31,648 nt of DNA from Treponema sp. Its GTDB lineage: Bacteria > Spirochaetota > Spirochaetia > Treponematales > Breznakiellaceae. Shown here piece after piece: positions 23,130 through 31,648 of this stretch. Below the pieces are notes generated by a model, which searched no databases, was not told the DNA's origin, and worked only from the letters and a program-made list of their open reading frames with translations. The DNA lies in the NCBI GenBank assembly GCA_031288005.1, contig JAITSE010000080.1, positions 1-31,648 on the forward strand. The letters are read 5' to 3'. A program made the position numbers and the translations under genes. Positions within the stretch are counted from its first letter, which is position 1. Each line of letters opens with the position of its first letter.

Positions 23130-23250
23130 TGGAACAAGCTCAAATATTATCATTTTCCGCCGCCGGATACAACTTGTCAGTTAAAACAACTTGTACGTCG
23201 TTAAAGTTACCTGCGGTCAGGGTCCGGCAGCCTTATTTATCTGCAAATTT

Positions 23251-24066
23251 TTACAAATCCCCTTCCGTGGCGCTGGTTTTTTCACCCTCCCCCATTTCCA
23301 GGGCCAGATACTGAAGCAGAATGGGATATTTGGTCAATAACTCGCCGTATTTTGCCAGTTCGTCAAACCTAATCCGGGCGCTTGCCTGCCGGTTTGCCAG
23401 TGAGGATGTCTCCGTTCCCTGGGCATACAATCCCATAATATAATCGGCATAGATTTTCCGCAGGGAATCGTACAGCGTTATGTCAGGACGACGGACTGCG
23501 GTAAGAGCGCAGGACAGATTTTCAATATACGGGTATTCACGGAGTATGTCTTCTTTGAGCTTATCCGTGTCCCGCTCCGGGGAGGCGCCGTCTTCTCCCG
23601 CGTATTCCTCAAGCCGCCGTACAGCCCATGCGGAGATTTCAGCGGAGAGACGCCGCTCAAAAGCCGCAAGGTCCTCTTGGCTTGCTACCCCATGTTCCGT
23701 CATCAGGACAGGCAGATAAGTGGCCCTGAGCATAAAAGAAAGGAATCCCGAATATTCATAGGAAAAATCCGCCTCCGTTCCGGCAAAAGCAGCGAAAACA
23801 TCCCCCGAAGGCAGGGACCCGCTTACCCGGATAGGCTGCTCCACAGGCTTTAGCTTGAACAAGGTAATCTCTACGTTGGCCGGGATAGCGGCGTACCACA
23901 GCCAACGGAATTCCCCTCCTCCTATAACCGCCATATCAATCCCGTGGGTTCTGGATCGCATCACTCCCCAGGATCCAGGTGGAACCCGAAACTGAACCCA
24001 GCCGAAAAAAAAGACCGTCCCGCCTAGAATCAATATAATAAAAAAGGCTGCGAATATTTTTTTCAT
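23251..24066 (-). CDS. Membrane-anchored protein, possibly SPFH/band-7-like
   Basis: About 271 residues from ATG 24066, which follows AAGGAAGGG; the in-frame start at 24126 lacks such a site. Residues 4-23 form one membrane segment. Then comes FRVPPGSWGVMRSRTHGID...IPANVEITLFKLKPVEQPIRVSGSLPSGD, reminiscent of the start of SPFH/prohibitin domains, where VPPGEVGVV is followed by paired beta strands. Residues about 150-250 are helical and charged (LAAFERRLSAEISAWAVRRLEEYAGE and SSLANRQASARIRFDELAKYGELL), as expected for the coiled-coil part of such proteins. The product is short for the family, and the match is by eye only. Other single-pass periplasmic proteins are possible. It is transcribed divergently from the gene at 24148. 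Confidence 0.65.
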   Translation of the reverse strand: MKKIFAAFFIILILGGTVFFFGWVQFRVPPGSWGVMRSRTHGIDMAVIGGGEFRWLWYAAIPANVEITLFKLKPVEQPIRVSGSLPSGDVFAAFAGTEADFSYEYSGFLSFMLRATYLPVLMTEHGVASQEDLAAFERRLSAEISAWAVRRLEEYAGEDGASPERDTDKLKEDILREYPYIENLSCALTAVRRPDITLYDSLRKIYADYIMGLYAQGTETSSLANRQASARIRFDELAKYGELLTKYPILLQYLALEMGEGEKTSATEGDL

Positions 24067-24133
24067 ACTTATCCCTTCCTTAAATCTTTTCTTCATTTTC
24101 TCTCCAGATCTTCCTGTTCCAGGCATATCCTGT

Positions 24134-24150
24134 TATAGTATAAATATATG
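24134..24150 (+). promoter_or_regulatory. -10-like TATAGT close to the start codon (possible leaderless mRNA)
   Basis: TATAGT (24134-24139) and overlapping TATAAA (24139-24144) lie immediately before ATG 24148, and no ribosome site is visible. If the first is the -10 element, transcription would begin about at the start codon. The -35 is poor, so this is tentative. Confidence 0.3.
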
Positions 24151-24480
24151 TTACCTAATCCACAATTGCCGGTGAAGGGGGGGAGCATTTTTTTCTTTTG
24201 CATGAGCCTGACTTCGGCTTTTCTTTACTGTGCGGGAGTGCGGCTGCGCTTTATTGATGCAAACCAAATCATGCTGCTCCGTATATGTGCGCTGTCCGCT
24301 CTTATCCTGCTTGCCTTGTCCATGTATGGTATAGTCCTGAATCTCTGGTTTCTTGTGCGCCGTGGAAAACGCCTTTACATACCTGGAGCCGCGGCTTATT
24401 TTCTGGCCGCGGTTTTTGGAGGACTAACCGCGTCCGCCGCGGTTTTTATCCTGGCTCTTGCGGGAGGAAACAAGGGATGA
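24148..24480 (+). CDS. Small integral membrane protein
   Basis: 110 residues, mostly hydrophobic, with three predicted membrane segments: about 12-30 (SIFFFCMSLTSAFLYCAGV), 41-67 (IMLLRICALSALILLALSMY) and 80-106 (AAAYFLAAVFGGLTASAAVF). A basic loop (RRGKR) between the second and third suggests an inside loop. No ribosome site precedes the ATG; a later ATG at residue 19 is also without one. The last bases overlap the start of aroH in ATGA, so translation is probably coupled. I recognise no family. Confidence 0.65.
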   Translation: MLPNPQLPVKGGSIFFFCMSLTSAFLYCAGVRLRFIDANQIMLLRICALSALILLALSMYGIVLNLWFLVRRGKRLYIPGAAAYFLAAVFGGLTASAAVFILALAGGNKG

Positions 24481-24848
24481 AACGGCTTTATGCGCTGCGC
24501 GGCGCAACCCGTTGTTTGAACGAAACGGAAGATATGGCTCTGCGTGTGGCGGCTCTGTACGACGCCATGCTGGAACAGAACAATCTTAACGAAGGCGACA
24601 TCGTGTCTCTCGTATTTTCAGTAACCCCTGACCTAGACCTATGCAACCCCGCCACCGCGCTTCGATCTTCAGGACGCGCCGTGGACACGGCCCTTTTCAG
24701 CCTACAGGAAGCCGCCCTGCGGGAAGGACTTGTGCGGACAGTCCGGGCCATCATCCATTGTTACATGGAAGAAGGAAGTGTCCCCCTTCACGTGTATCAA
24801 AACGGCGCGGAAACGCTCAGACCTGACAGAATTGCCCCCGGCGGCTGA
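24477..24848 (+). CDS. aroH: AroH-type chorismate mutase
   Basis: 123 residues, the usual length for the Bacillus-type trimeric enzyme. It converts chorismate to prephenate in phenylalanine and tyrosine synthesis, in the cytoplasm. Diagnostic segments are YALRGAT at the N-terminus, IVSLVFSVTPDLD at about 42-54, SLQEA at 75-79, VRTVRAIIH at 86-94 and PLHVYQNGAETLRPD at 103-117. The residues corresponding to the B. subtilis active site are all present: R8, E78, R90, Y107 and R115. GGAGG lies upstream, and the ATG overlaps the stop of the membrane-protein gene by 4 bases. No other aromatic-pathway gene is in the window, so this is a stand-alone gene. Confidence 0.93.
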   Translation: MKRLYALRGATRCLNETEDMALRVAALYDAMLEQNNLNEGDIVSLVFSVTPDLDLCNPATALRSSGRAVDTALFSLQEAALREGLVRTVRAIIHCYMEEGSVPLHVYQNGAETLRPDRIAPGG

Positions 24849-25112
24849 GCGATTTTGGTATCCCAAACCCGCTTTACGGACCGTACGGCTCAATTATTTT
24901 TCTGTAAGCCGCTCACGGATGTTTGTGAGCGCTGCAACCGTTAACGCGGCATTGGCAGATTTGGAACCTCCGGTTCCTTGACACAGGCCGTGAAAACTCC
25001 ATGACCACGCTGATTCTAAAGGCTGTAGCTCTCAATCCGTGAAGCAGCTTGACATATCACAGGGTCTAAGGTCTATTATAGCGAATAAAGAATCTTGCCT
25101 GGAGCGGCCATT
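24849..25112 (+). promoter_or_regulatory. Intergenic region with hairpins and promoter for the EIIA gene
   Basis: CGCTCAC...GTGAGCG (about 24910-24931) and GGAACC-TCC-GGTTCC (about 24962-24976) form hairpins that may end the aroH transcript. Further on, TTGACA (25049-25054) and TATTAT (25074-25079), 19 bases apart, form a likely promoter ending about 30 bases before ATG 25113. No gene is seen in this stretch. Confidence 0.5.
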
Positions 25113-25769
25113 ATGGATAATGATATTCTAACGATTGAGGATGTGGCAAAATATCTACGGATTTCCGAGCGGACTGTGTATGACTGGGCGCAAAGAGGTG
25201 AAATTCCTTCCGGTAAGATTGGAAATGTATGGCGCTTCAAAAAAACGGAAATAGAAAAATGGCTGAATAACAGGCTTTCTGTAGACCCAAGGGAACTTCA
25301 ATACGGGGCAGTGCAAATGGAGAATATCCTTTCGCCGGACCGCGTCATCTTTTTGAATTTCGCTGGCAAACGGGAAGCGCTTCAGTCTCTGGCAGTCAAT
25401 CTTGCGACAGCGCCCCAGGTGAAAAATAGTCAGGAACTAACGGATGAAATAATCAAACGGGAGGACCTTATGAGTACCGCCATAGGCAGGGGCATAGCTA
25501 TTCCTCATGTGCGGCTGGCGTCGGTTACGGACCTTGTGGTCTCCGTGGGGATAAGCCGGACGAACATCGTAGATTTTCAGCCGCTGGATGACGAACCGGT
25601 ACGGCTTCTCTTTATGATCGCCGCCGCCTACAATCAGCACGCATACTACCTTCAAGCCCTTTCTTTTTTCAGCGCCCGCCTTAAAAACCAGAATCTGCGC
25701 CTTTCCCTTCTTGCCGCAAGAACCCCCCAGGAGGTCTACAATCTGATCCTCCTGAAACAGCCGGTCTAG
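25113..25769 (+). CDS. Helix-turn-helix plus PTS EIIA (PtsN-like) protein
   Basis: 218 residues from ATG 25113, with GGAG 8 bases upstream. Residues about 5-53 form an excisionase/MerR-like helix-turn-helix (LTIEDVAKYLRISERTVYDW...GEIPSGKIGNVWRFKKTEIEKWL). Residues about 70-217 form a PTS EIIA type 2 (fructose/nitrogen) domain. The phosphorylation site is GRGIAIPHVRL, with H132 as the acceptor. The fusion suggests a DNA-binding regulator whose state reflects phosphotransfer from HPr or a PtsP-type enzyme. Spirochaetes often retain incomplete PTS sets used for regulation. It ends 21 bases from the convergent end of rpoC, with no obvious terminator between. Named PtsN-like only, because the DNA-binding fusion is not standard PtsN. 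Confidence 0.88.
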   Translation: MDNDILTIEDVAKYLRISERTVYDWAQRGEIPSGKIGNVWRFKKTEIEKWLNNRLSVDPRELQYGAVQMENILSPDRVIFLNFAGKREALQSLAVNLATAPQVKNSQELTDEIIKREDLMSTAIGRGIAIPHVRLASVTDLVVSVGISRTNIVDFQPLDDEPVRLLFMIAAAYNQHAYYLQALSFFSARLKNQNLRLSLLAARTPQEVYNLILLKQPV

Positions 25770-25790
25770 CCTACGTTCGACCCAAGGAAA

Positions 25791-28700
25791 TTATACTTCA
25801 GTATCCGCTTCGGCATCCGCTGTAATTTCAGTATCTTCCGCTCCCCCCCCAGGCGCGGGAGCGGCGTCTTCTTCCGCCAGTTCCACCGCCTTTTCCAGCT
25901 TGCGCTGTTCCACAATTTGCTGCATCTGAAGGTCAAGATCTTGCTGCTCCTCGTCAAAAAGTTTAATGTTCCGGTAACGTCTCATACCTGTACCAGCCGG
26001 AATGGGATGCCCGATGATAATATTTTCCTTGAGGCCCCGGAGGTAGTCCGTCTCCCCTTTTATTGCCGCGTTGGTCAATACTCTGGTAGTCTCCTGGAAA
26101 CTGGCAGCGGAAAGGAAGGAGTCGATATTAAGCGAGGCCTTGGTTATGCCCTGGAACAGTGGCCGGGCCACCGCAGACTGGCCGCCTTCGGAGAGAACGC
26201 GGTTGTTTTCCTCGTGAAACCGGTATTTGTCGACCATCTGACCATAAATAAATCTTGTATCCCCTACTGCAACGATTTCCACTTTCCGCATCATCTGGCG
26301 TATTATGACGCCTATGTGTTTATCGTTAATAGACACGCCCTGAAGACGGTATACCTGTTGGATCTCGTCCATGAGATAACGCTGAAGGGTGCTTTCACCC
26401 AAAATATGCAGAACATCATGGGGATTGATGTTCCCCACACAAAGCGGTTCTCCGGCTTCCACCGTATCCCCGTCTCGGACCAAAAGCCGTTTGGTCATGG
26501 GGATGAGGTGCTTGTATTCCTTTCCGAAAGCGTCCTGGATGATCATCAGCCGCTTGCTTTTGGCGATACCCTTAAACATTACGGTTCCCGCAACCTGGGC
26601 AAGGACCGCGGGACTTTTGGGCTTGCGGGCTTCAAAAAGCTCGCTGACCCGTGGAAGGCCCGATGTGATATCCATAGCCTTAGCTGATTCCTTGAGGGTT
26701 TTGGCTATAGTCCTTCCGGCGCTGATCCTCTCACCATCATCAACCTGAATATAAGCGCCGCCAGGCAGAAAGTAAGAAGCCAATTCCGTCCCATCGTCAT
26801 CCACGATGAAAATACGGGGCTGTTTGCTTTCAAGCTGAAACTCGGTTATACGCTTTTCCGTATTCCCCGTCTCTTCATCGATCTCTTCTTTAAGGGTAGT
26901 ACCGGAAATGATGTCTTCGTATTTGACGATTCCCGAAGCCTCAGCGATAATTGGGTCAGAGAAGGGATCAAAAGCGGCAATGGCTTTTTCCGCTCCCACA
27001 ACATCACCCTGCTTCACAAGAAATTCCGAACCGTTACGGATTTCTATTTTCTGATCCTGGCCTATAAGGTAGAGGGCTTCATCGAGTACCATAGCGTAGG
27101 CTATTTCAGGAGAGAGAATTTCTTTACCTTTTCGCCTGATTATAGGCTCCCCCCGGATTATCCGCCTGCCGTTTTCCACAAGCACTTCATCTCCTTTTTC
27201 AAACCGGTATTCTTTCATCACCTTGTTTACCAAAGTGTAGCCTTTTCTGGTGAAAAGTCTGCGCCCGTCTGGAAGGTCCACATGGGCGCCGGATATTTCC
27301 CGTATATAAACCGGGTACTTGAGAAAGGTACGGTTCTCTTCACTCATTTTGGTAGCGGCGCCGCCGATATGGAAGGTCCGCATGGTAAGCTGGGTTCCAG
27401 GCTGGCCTATGGACTGGGCGGCTATGGTTCCCACTGCCTCCCCTATATCCACGGAACGGTTAGTGGCAAGGTTCCGGCCATAACAGCGGCGGCAGACCCC
27501 ATGCTTGGCCTCGCAGGTCAATACCGTCCGGATGCGAACGGTTTCAACCCCGGCGGCTTCAATCTGAGCGGCAATATCCTCGGTGATTTCTTCGTTTACG
27601 TCGATGATGACTTCCCCAGTTATGGGGTGCTTGACCCGTTCCAAGGTGTAGCGGCCCACAATACGGTCGCTCAGAGGCTCCACAATGTCCTCGCCGTCTT
27701 TAATAGCGGAATAAGAAATCCCGTTGATGGTGCCACAGTCATCTTCGTTTACCACTACATCCTGGGCTATGTCCACGAGCCGCCGGGTCAGGTAACCGGC
27801 TTCCGCGGTTTTGAGCGCCGTATCCGCAAGTCCCTTCCTAGCGCCGTTGGTGGAAATGAAGAATTCAATGACTGAAAGTCCTTCCTTAAAGTTAGAGCGT
27901 ATAGGAAGCTCGATGATGTCTCCCGAAGGCTTGGCCATAAGCCCCCGCATCCCCGCAAGCTGGCGAATCTGGTTGCGGCTTCCTCGCGCTCCTGAGTTAG
28001 CCATCATGTAAACCGAATTGAACCCATCCCGGTCGGCCTCTAGGGTCTTCATCATTATATTGGTAAGTTCGTCATTAGTCTTATTCCAGACATCAACAAC
28101 CCGGTCATAGCGTTCTTGCTGGGTAATATGCCCGTGGCGCCACTGTTCCTGAATGGAATCAACTTCTTTATTGGCCCGCTCAATCATTTCGGGCTTTTCC
28201 CTGGGCACTACGATATCATCTACGCCTATGGTAGCGCCAAAAACCGTTGCGTATTTGTATCCCGTGGCTTTTATGGCGTCCAGCATCTTTACTGTGGTCC
28301 AAGATCCCTTTTCGCTGAAGATGCGCTCTATAAGACTCCGCAATTCTTTATCTTTGAGCTCATAATTGATAAAGGGAATTTCCGGCGGCAGTTCTTCATT
28401 AAAAACCAGCCTTCCGGCGGTGGTTTCTATTATTCCCCCTGGACCTGGTTTAAATTCTTTGCCTGCCCTTTCCCAAAGCGGAAATTTTTCCGGCCTTACC
28501 TTAATGCGAGCTTCCCAGTCCAGAGATTTGGCCTCTACCGCCATGAGAATTTCGTCTATGGAGGTATACCGCCTGCCCTGCCCCCGAGCGTTAGGTTTAA
28601 TACGAGTCAGAAAGTTGATCCCCAGAACCATATCTTGGGAAGGGAACACTATGGTCTTGCCATTCGCCGGATTGAGGAGGTTCCGAGCGGAAAGCATCAA

Positions 28701-30113
28701 TGTCCAACATTCCATCTGGGCAGCCTGGGTCAAAGGAACATGAACCGCCATCTGGTCGCCGTCAAAGTCAGCGTTGAAGGCGTGACAGACTAAGGGATGT
28801 AGTTTAATGGCCTTCCCTTCCACCAGGACCGGCTCAAAAGCCTGAATGCCCAAGCGGTGCAGGGTCGGCGCTCGGTTCAGCAGCACCGGATGCTCCTTCA
28901 CCACCTCATCCAAGATGGCAAAGACCTCCGGGGTCTCCTGCTCTACCAGCATCTTGGCCTTTTTAATGTTGTAGACCACATCTTTATCGACCAGCTTTTT
29001 CATTATAAAAGGCTTGAAAAGTTCCAGAGCCATTTTGGTCGGCAGACCGCACTGCCACATCTTGAGGTCAGGCCCGACGGTGATGACGGACCTACCGGAA
29101 TAGTCAACCCGCTTACCAAGGAGGTTCTGCCGGAACCGGCCCTGTTTCCCTTTCAGCATATCGGAAATAGATTTAAGCGGCCTGTTGGAAGCGCCTTTGA
29201 CCACCCGCTTCTTCTTGGAGTTGTCAAAAAGGGCGTCCACCGCTTCCTGAAGCATACGCTTTTCGTTACGGATGATGATATCCGGAGCGTTCAGAATCTG
29301 GAGCCGCTTAAGCCGGTTGTTCCGGTTGATCACCCGGCGGTAAAGGTCGTTAAGATCGCTAGTCGCAAAACGTCCGCCGTCAAGTTGCACCATGGGCCTA
29401 AGCTCTGGCGGAATGACGGGGATCACGTCTAAAATCATCCATTCGGGTTTATTGCTGGAATTACGGAAATTTTCTACGATTTCGATCCGCTTAAGAAGCC
29501 GTTTATCGCTTCTGGCCCCCTTTTCTCTCATTTTATTTCTAAGATCCGCGGTCATCTGTTCCAGATTGAGATTTTCCAGAAGGGTACGGACTGCCTCGGC
29601 CCCCATCCCGGCGGAAAAACCCCCGCCATACCGTTCCTGGGCTTCGTAATATTCATCCTCAGTAAGAAGCTGCATCTTCTTGAGGTCCGTATCCCCGCCG
29701 TCAATGACAACATACTTCTCGTAGTAGAGGACAGACCGGAGGGCCTGCATAGGCAGGTCCAAGAGAAGCCCCATCCGGCTCGGCACGGAACGGTAATACC
29801 AGATGTGGGACACGGGAGCGGCCAATTCGATGTGGCCCATCCTTTCCCGGCGCACCTTGAAGTGAGTTACTTCCACTCCGCAACGGTCGCAAATAACGCC
29901 TTTATACCGGATGGACTTAAATTTACCGCAGTAACATTCCCATTCCTTGGTTGTCCCAAAGATACGCTCACAGAAAAGCCCGTCTTTTTCGGGCCTGAGG
30001 GTCCGGTAATTGATGGTTTCCGGCTTTTTAACTTCCCCGTAAGACCAGGCCCGAATCATCTCCGGGGAAGCCAGTTGAATCATTATCGAATCGAAGTCCT
30101 GAATATCCCGCAT
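25791..30113 (-). CDS. rpoC: RNA polymerase beta-prime subunit
   Basis: 1440 residues, full length for a spirochaete beta-prime. The catalytic Mg-binding motif NADFDGDQM is at residues 447-455 (D449, D451, D453). The N-terminal zinc site is C60, C62, C75 and C78 ([19 protein letters not shown]). The second zinc cluster is formed by the Cys of EDDCGTING and the three of [11 protein letters not shown]. The bridge-helix and trigger-loop region follows ([20 protein letters not shown] in near-canonical form, [20 protein letters not shown]). An AAGAGG site lies 8 bases before the ATG. The C-terminus ends in an acidic tail ([20 protein letters not shown]). It begins 10 bases after the rpoB stop, the usual rpoBC operon. 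No ribosomal gene such as rpsL follows on the same strand; a convergent EIIA gene does. Confidence 0.99.
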   Translation of the reverse strand: MRDIQDFDSIMIQLASPEMIRAWSYGEVKKPETINYRTLRPEKDGLFCERIFGTTKEWECYCGKFKSIRYKGVICDRCGVEVTHFKVRRERMGHIELAAPVSHIWYYRSVPSRMGLLLDLPMQALRSVLYYEKYVVIDGGDTDLKKMQLLTEDEYYEAQERYGGGFSAGMGAEAVRTLLENLNLEQMTADLRNKMREKGARSDKRLLKRIEIVENFRNSSNKPEWMILDVIPVIPPELRPMVQLDGGRFATSDLNDLYRRVINRNNRLKRLQILNAPDIIIRNEKRMLQEAVDALFDNSKKKRVVKGASNRPLKSISDMLKGKQGRFRQNLLGKRVDYSGRSVITVGPDLKMWQCGLPTKMALELFKPFIMKKLVDKDVVYNIKKAKMLVEQETPEVFAILDEVVKEHPVLLNRAPTLHRLGIQAFEPVLVEGKAIKLHPLVCHAFNADFDGDQMAVHVPLTQAAQMECWTLMLSARNLLNPANGKTIVFPSQDMVLGINFLTRIKPNARGQGRRYTSIDEILMAVEAKSLDWEARIKVRPEKFPLWERAGKEFKPGPGGIIETTAGRLVFNEELPPEIPFINYELKDKELRSLIERIFSEKGSWTTVKMLDAIKATGYKYATVFGATIGVDDIVVPREKPEMIERANKEVDSIQEQWRHGHITQQERYDRVVDVWNKTNDELTNIMMKTLEADRDGFNSVYMMANSGARGSRNQIRQLAGMRGLMAKPSGDIIELPIRSNFKEGLSVIEFFISTNGARKGLADTALKTAEAGYLTRRLVDIAQDVVVNEDDCGTINGISYSAIKDGEDIVEPLSDRIVGRYTLERVKHPITGEVIIDVNEEITEDIAAQIEAAGVETVRIRTVLTCEAKHGVCRRCYGRNLATNRSVDIGEAVGTIAAQSIGQPGTQLTMRTFHIGGAATKMSEENRTFLKYPVYIREISGAHVDLPDGRRLFTRKGYTLVNKVMKEYRFEKGDEVLVENGRRIIRGEPIIRRKGKEILSPEIAYAMVLDEALYLIGQDQKIEIRNGSEFLVKQGDVVGAEKAIAAFDPFSDPIIAEASGIVKYEDIISGTTLKEEIDEETGNTEKRITEFQLESKQPRIFIVDDDGTELASYFLPGGAYIQVDDGERISAGRTIAKTLKESAKAMDITSGLPRVSELFEARKPKSPAVLAQVAGTVMFKGIAKSKRLMIIQDAFGKEYKHLIPMTKRLLVRDGDTVEAGEPLCVGNINPHDVLHILGESTLQRYLMDEIQQVYRLQGVSINDKHIGVIIRQMMRKVEIVAVGDTRFIYGQMVDKYRFHEENNRVLSEGGQSAVARPLFQGITKASLNIDSFLSAASFQETTRVLTNAAIKGETDYLRGLKENIIIGHPIPAGTGMRRYRNIKLFDEEQQDLDLQMQQIVEQRKLEKAVELAEEDAAPAPGGGAEDTEITADAEADTEV

Positions 30114-30123
30114 TTTGTACCTC

Positions 30124-31648
30124 TTAGAAATTTGATTTTTTTATTAATTCTTCGTCCCGCTCGGTGAGGGGAATCTGCTTTCCCTTGACGTCATAAATAG
30201 TCATATCCAGCGCCAGTCCCCGCAGTTCCTGAACCAATACGTTGAAGGATTCGGGTATACCCGCCGTAGTGGAAGGTTCGCCCTTTATGATAGCTTCGTA
30301 TATTTTAGACCGGCCCGTCATATCATCGGACTTGATGGTCAAAAGTTCCTGGAGGGTATTGGCCGCGCCATAGGCTTCCAAAGCCCAGACCTCCATTTCC
30401 CCAAGGCGCTGCCCGCCGAACTGAGCCTTACCGCCCAAGGGCTGCTGGGTCACCAGGGAGTAGGGCCCCGTGGACCGGGCGTGCATCTTATCATCTACCA
30501 GGTGGTGGAGCTTTAGGAAGTAGATTATCCCGCAGAAGATGGGGTTTACAAAGGCTTCCCCGGTCCGCCCGTCCCTAAGAACGGTCTTAGACGTCACCGG
30601 CAGCCCCGCCTCCTTGAGCTTCTCCTCGATTTGCTCCGTAGATGGAGACTGGAACACCGGGGCGGAGAACCATTCGCCCAAGGTACTGGCCGCCCAGCCA
30701 AGCTCCGTTTCCAGAAGCTGGCCTATGTTCATACGGGACGGGACCCCCAGGGGCGTAAGGCAAAGGTCCAGAGGCGTACCGTCCTCCATGTAGGGCATAT
30801 CCTCCTCTGGAAGAATCCGGGCCACGACGCCCTTATTGCCATGACGCCCCGCCATCTTATCCCCTTCCCGGAGTTTCCGCTTTGTGGCGATAAGCACCTT
30901 GACCACTTCGTCCACTCCAGGGTTAAGGTCATCCCCCTCGGTACGCTTAAGGCGTTGTATATCGATAACCGTCCCTTCAATGCCGTGCTGGACCCGCAGA
31001 GAAGTATCCCGCACTTCCTTAGCCTTCTCACCGAAGATCGAATTGAGGAGCTTAAATTCAGGCGTGGTCTCGGTTTCACTCTTAGGCGTCACCTTCCCCA
31101 CCAGGATATCCCCGGAACGAACCTTTGCGCCTACTCGGATGATGCCTTCGGCGTCCAGGTTGTCCAGGCTCTTTTCGCGCGTATTGGGAATATCACGGGT
31201 TATCTTTTCAGGACCAAGTTTAGTTTCCCGGACCTCGGTGATGAATTCTTTAATATGAATTGAAGTGAACATATCTTCCTTGACCACCCGCTGAGAGATC
31301 AGGATCGAATCTTCGTAGTTATACCCATTCCAGGGCATGAATCCCACCAGGACGTTCCGCCCCAGGGCCAACTCCCCATTGTGTGTGGCAGGTCCGTCGG
31401 CAATGATTTGCCCGGCCACTACCTTTTCTCCCACCTCCACAATAGGCCGCTGATTGTAGCAGGTGTCCTGGTTGGTCCGCTGATATTTGATCAACCGGTA
31501 CACGTCAAGCCCCTGATCGTTGGTTTCGACGAAACGCCGGTCGTCCGCCGGGTCGGGCTGTATGGCGATATCTTGAGACGTTACCCGTACCACTGTACCC
31601 GTCCGCCGGGACTTGACCAGCACACCCGAATCATAGGCGCATTTCTCT
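30124..31648 (-). CDS. rpoB: RNA polymerase beta subunit, C-terminal part (cut by the window edge)
   Basis: The frame is open to the right edge, so about 507 C-terminal residues are visible, under half of the protein. Diagnostic segments are [75 protein letters not shown] and [18 protein letters not shown]. The lysine of [12 protein letters not shown] lies near the active site in known structures. The rifampicin-binding region lies outside the window. It ends 10 bases before rpoC, with which it is co-transcribed. Confidence 0.99.
   Translation of the reverse strand, partial: EKCAYDSGVLVKSRRTGTVVRVTSQDIAIQPDPADDRRFVETNDQGLDVYRLIKYQRTNQDTCYNQRPIVEVGEKVVAGQIIADGPATHNGELALGRNVLVGFMPWNGYNYEDSILISQRVVKEDMFTSIHIKEFITEVRETKLGPEKITRDIPNTREKSLDNLDAEGIIRVGAKVRSGDILVGKVTPKSETETTPEFKLLNSIFGEKAKEVRDTSLRVQHGIEGTVIDIQRLKRTEGDDLNPGVDEVVKVLIATKRKLREGDKMAGRHGNKGVVARILPEEDMPYMEDGTPLDLCLTPLGVPSRMNIGQLLETELGWAASTLGEWFSAPVFQSPSTEQIEEKLKEAGLPVTSKTVLRDGRTGEAFVNPIFCGIIYFLKLHHLVDDKMHARSTGPYSLVTQQPLGGKAQFGGQRLGEMEVWALEAYGAANTLQELLTIKSDDMTGRSKIYEAIIKGEPSTTAGIPESFNVLVQELRGLALDMTIYDVKGKQIPLTERDEELIKKSNF

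Noticed and set aside
24849..25112. Possible tRNA or small RNA gene after aroH
   Set aside because: The hairpins do not form a cloverleaf and no T-loop consensus was found; terminator and promoter explain the region.
25917..29432. Several long plus-strand frames within rpoC, up to 256 codons
   Set aside because: They are antisense shadows caused by codon bias in rpoC; rpoC itself is unambiguous.

Overview
This looks like a chromosomal segment of a Treponema-like spirochaete with moderate-to-high GC, possibly a gut-associated species. The assignment is inference. It rests on many exported lipoproteins with relaxed spirochaete-style lipoboxes (FLAC, FSAC, FFAC, LANC), small outer-membrane barrels, a RarA fusion protein and an ordinary bacterial rpoB-rpoC pair. 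No rRNA, tRNA, CRISPR array or transposase gene was recognised.

Layout. 1-332 (minus) is the start of a coiled-coil gene cut by the window edge. 924-16166 is a long accessory island of exported proteins, almost all on the plus strand: an outer-membrane barrel, at least eight lipoproteins, two 100-residue membrane miniproteins and a complete three-domain multicopper oxidase. The lipoproteins fall into paralogous groups: lipocalin-like proteins with an HHC/FDNQFSY signature, cadherin-like proteins sharing an identical leader, beta-helix proteins with FTMSGGEI repeats, and one BspA-like leucine-rich-repeat protein. 16535-18465 holds a secreted protein of unknown function and an RlpA/SPOR-like envelope protein. 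18547-24066 (minus) holds RarA fused to a methyltransferase-like C-terminal domain, a lipoprotein plus barrel pair, and a membrane-anchored protein that may be SPFH-like. 24148-25769 (plus) holds a small membrane protein, an AroH-type chorismate mutase and a helix-turn-helix plus PTS EIIA regulator. 25791-31648 (minus) is rpoC and the C-terminal part of rpoB.

How the parts relate. The most striking feature of the island is the motif IPGCPLHESCV(K/R)AL, with a symmetric CxxHxxC core. It occurs in both miniproteins (2806-3108 and 13339-13641) and just after the signal peptide of the barrel at 924-1844. The third copy differs from the others mostly at synonymous positions, so the peptide itself appears to be conserved. 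The motif genes sit next to HHC-signature lipoproteins and the multicopper oxidase. My working hypothesis is an extracytoplasmic metal- or redox-handling or surface-display system. Its function is unproven.

The island also shows recent duplication. An 89-bp perfect direct repeat covers the ribosome binding site and leader of two otherwise divergent lipoprotein genes, each lying just downstream of an HHC lipoprotein. Intergenic spaces carry a dispersed palindromic element with an AACTTCAGTT core, plus very GC-rich stem-loops.
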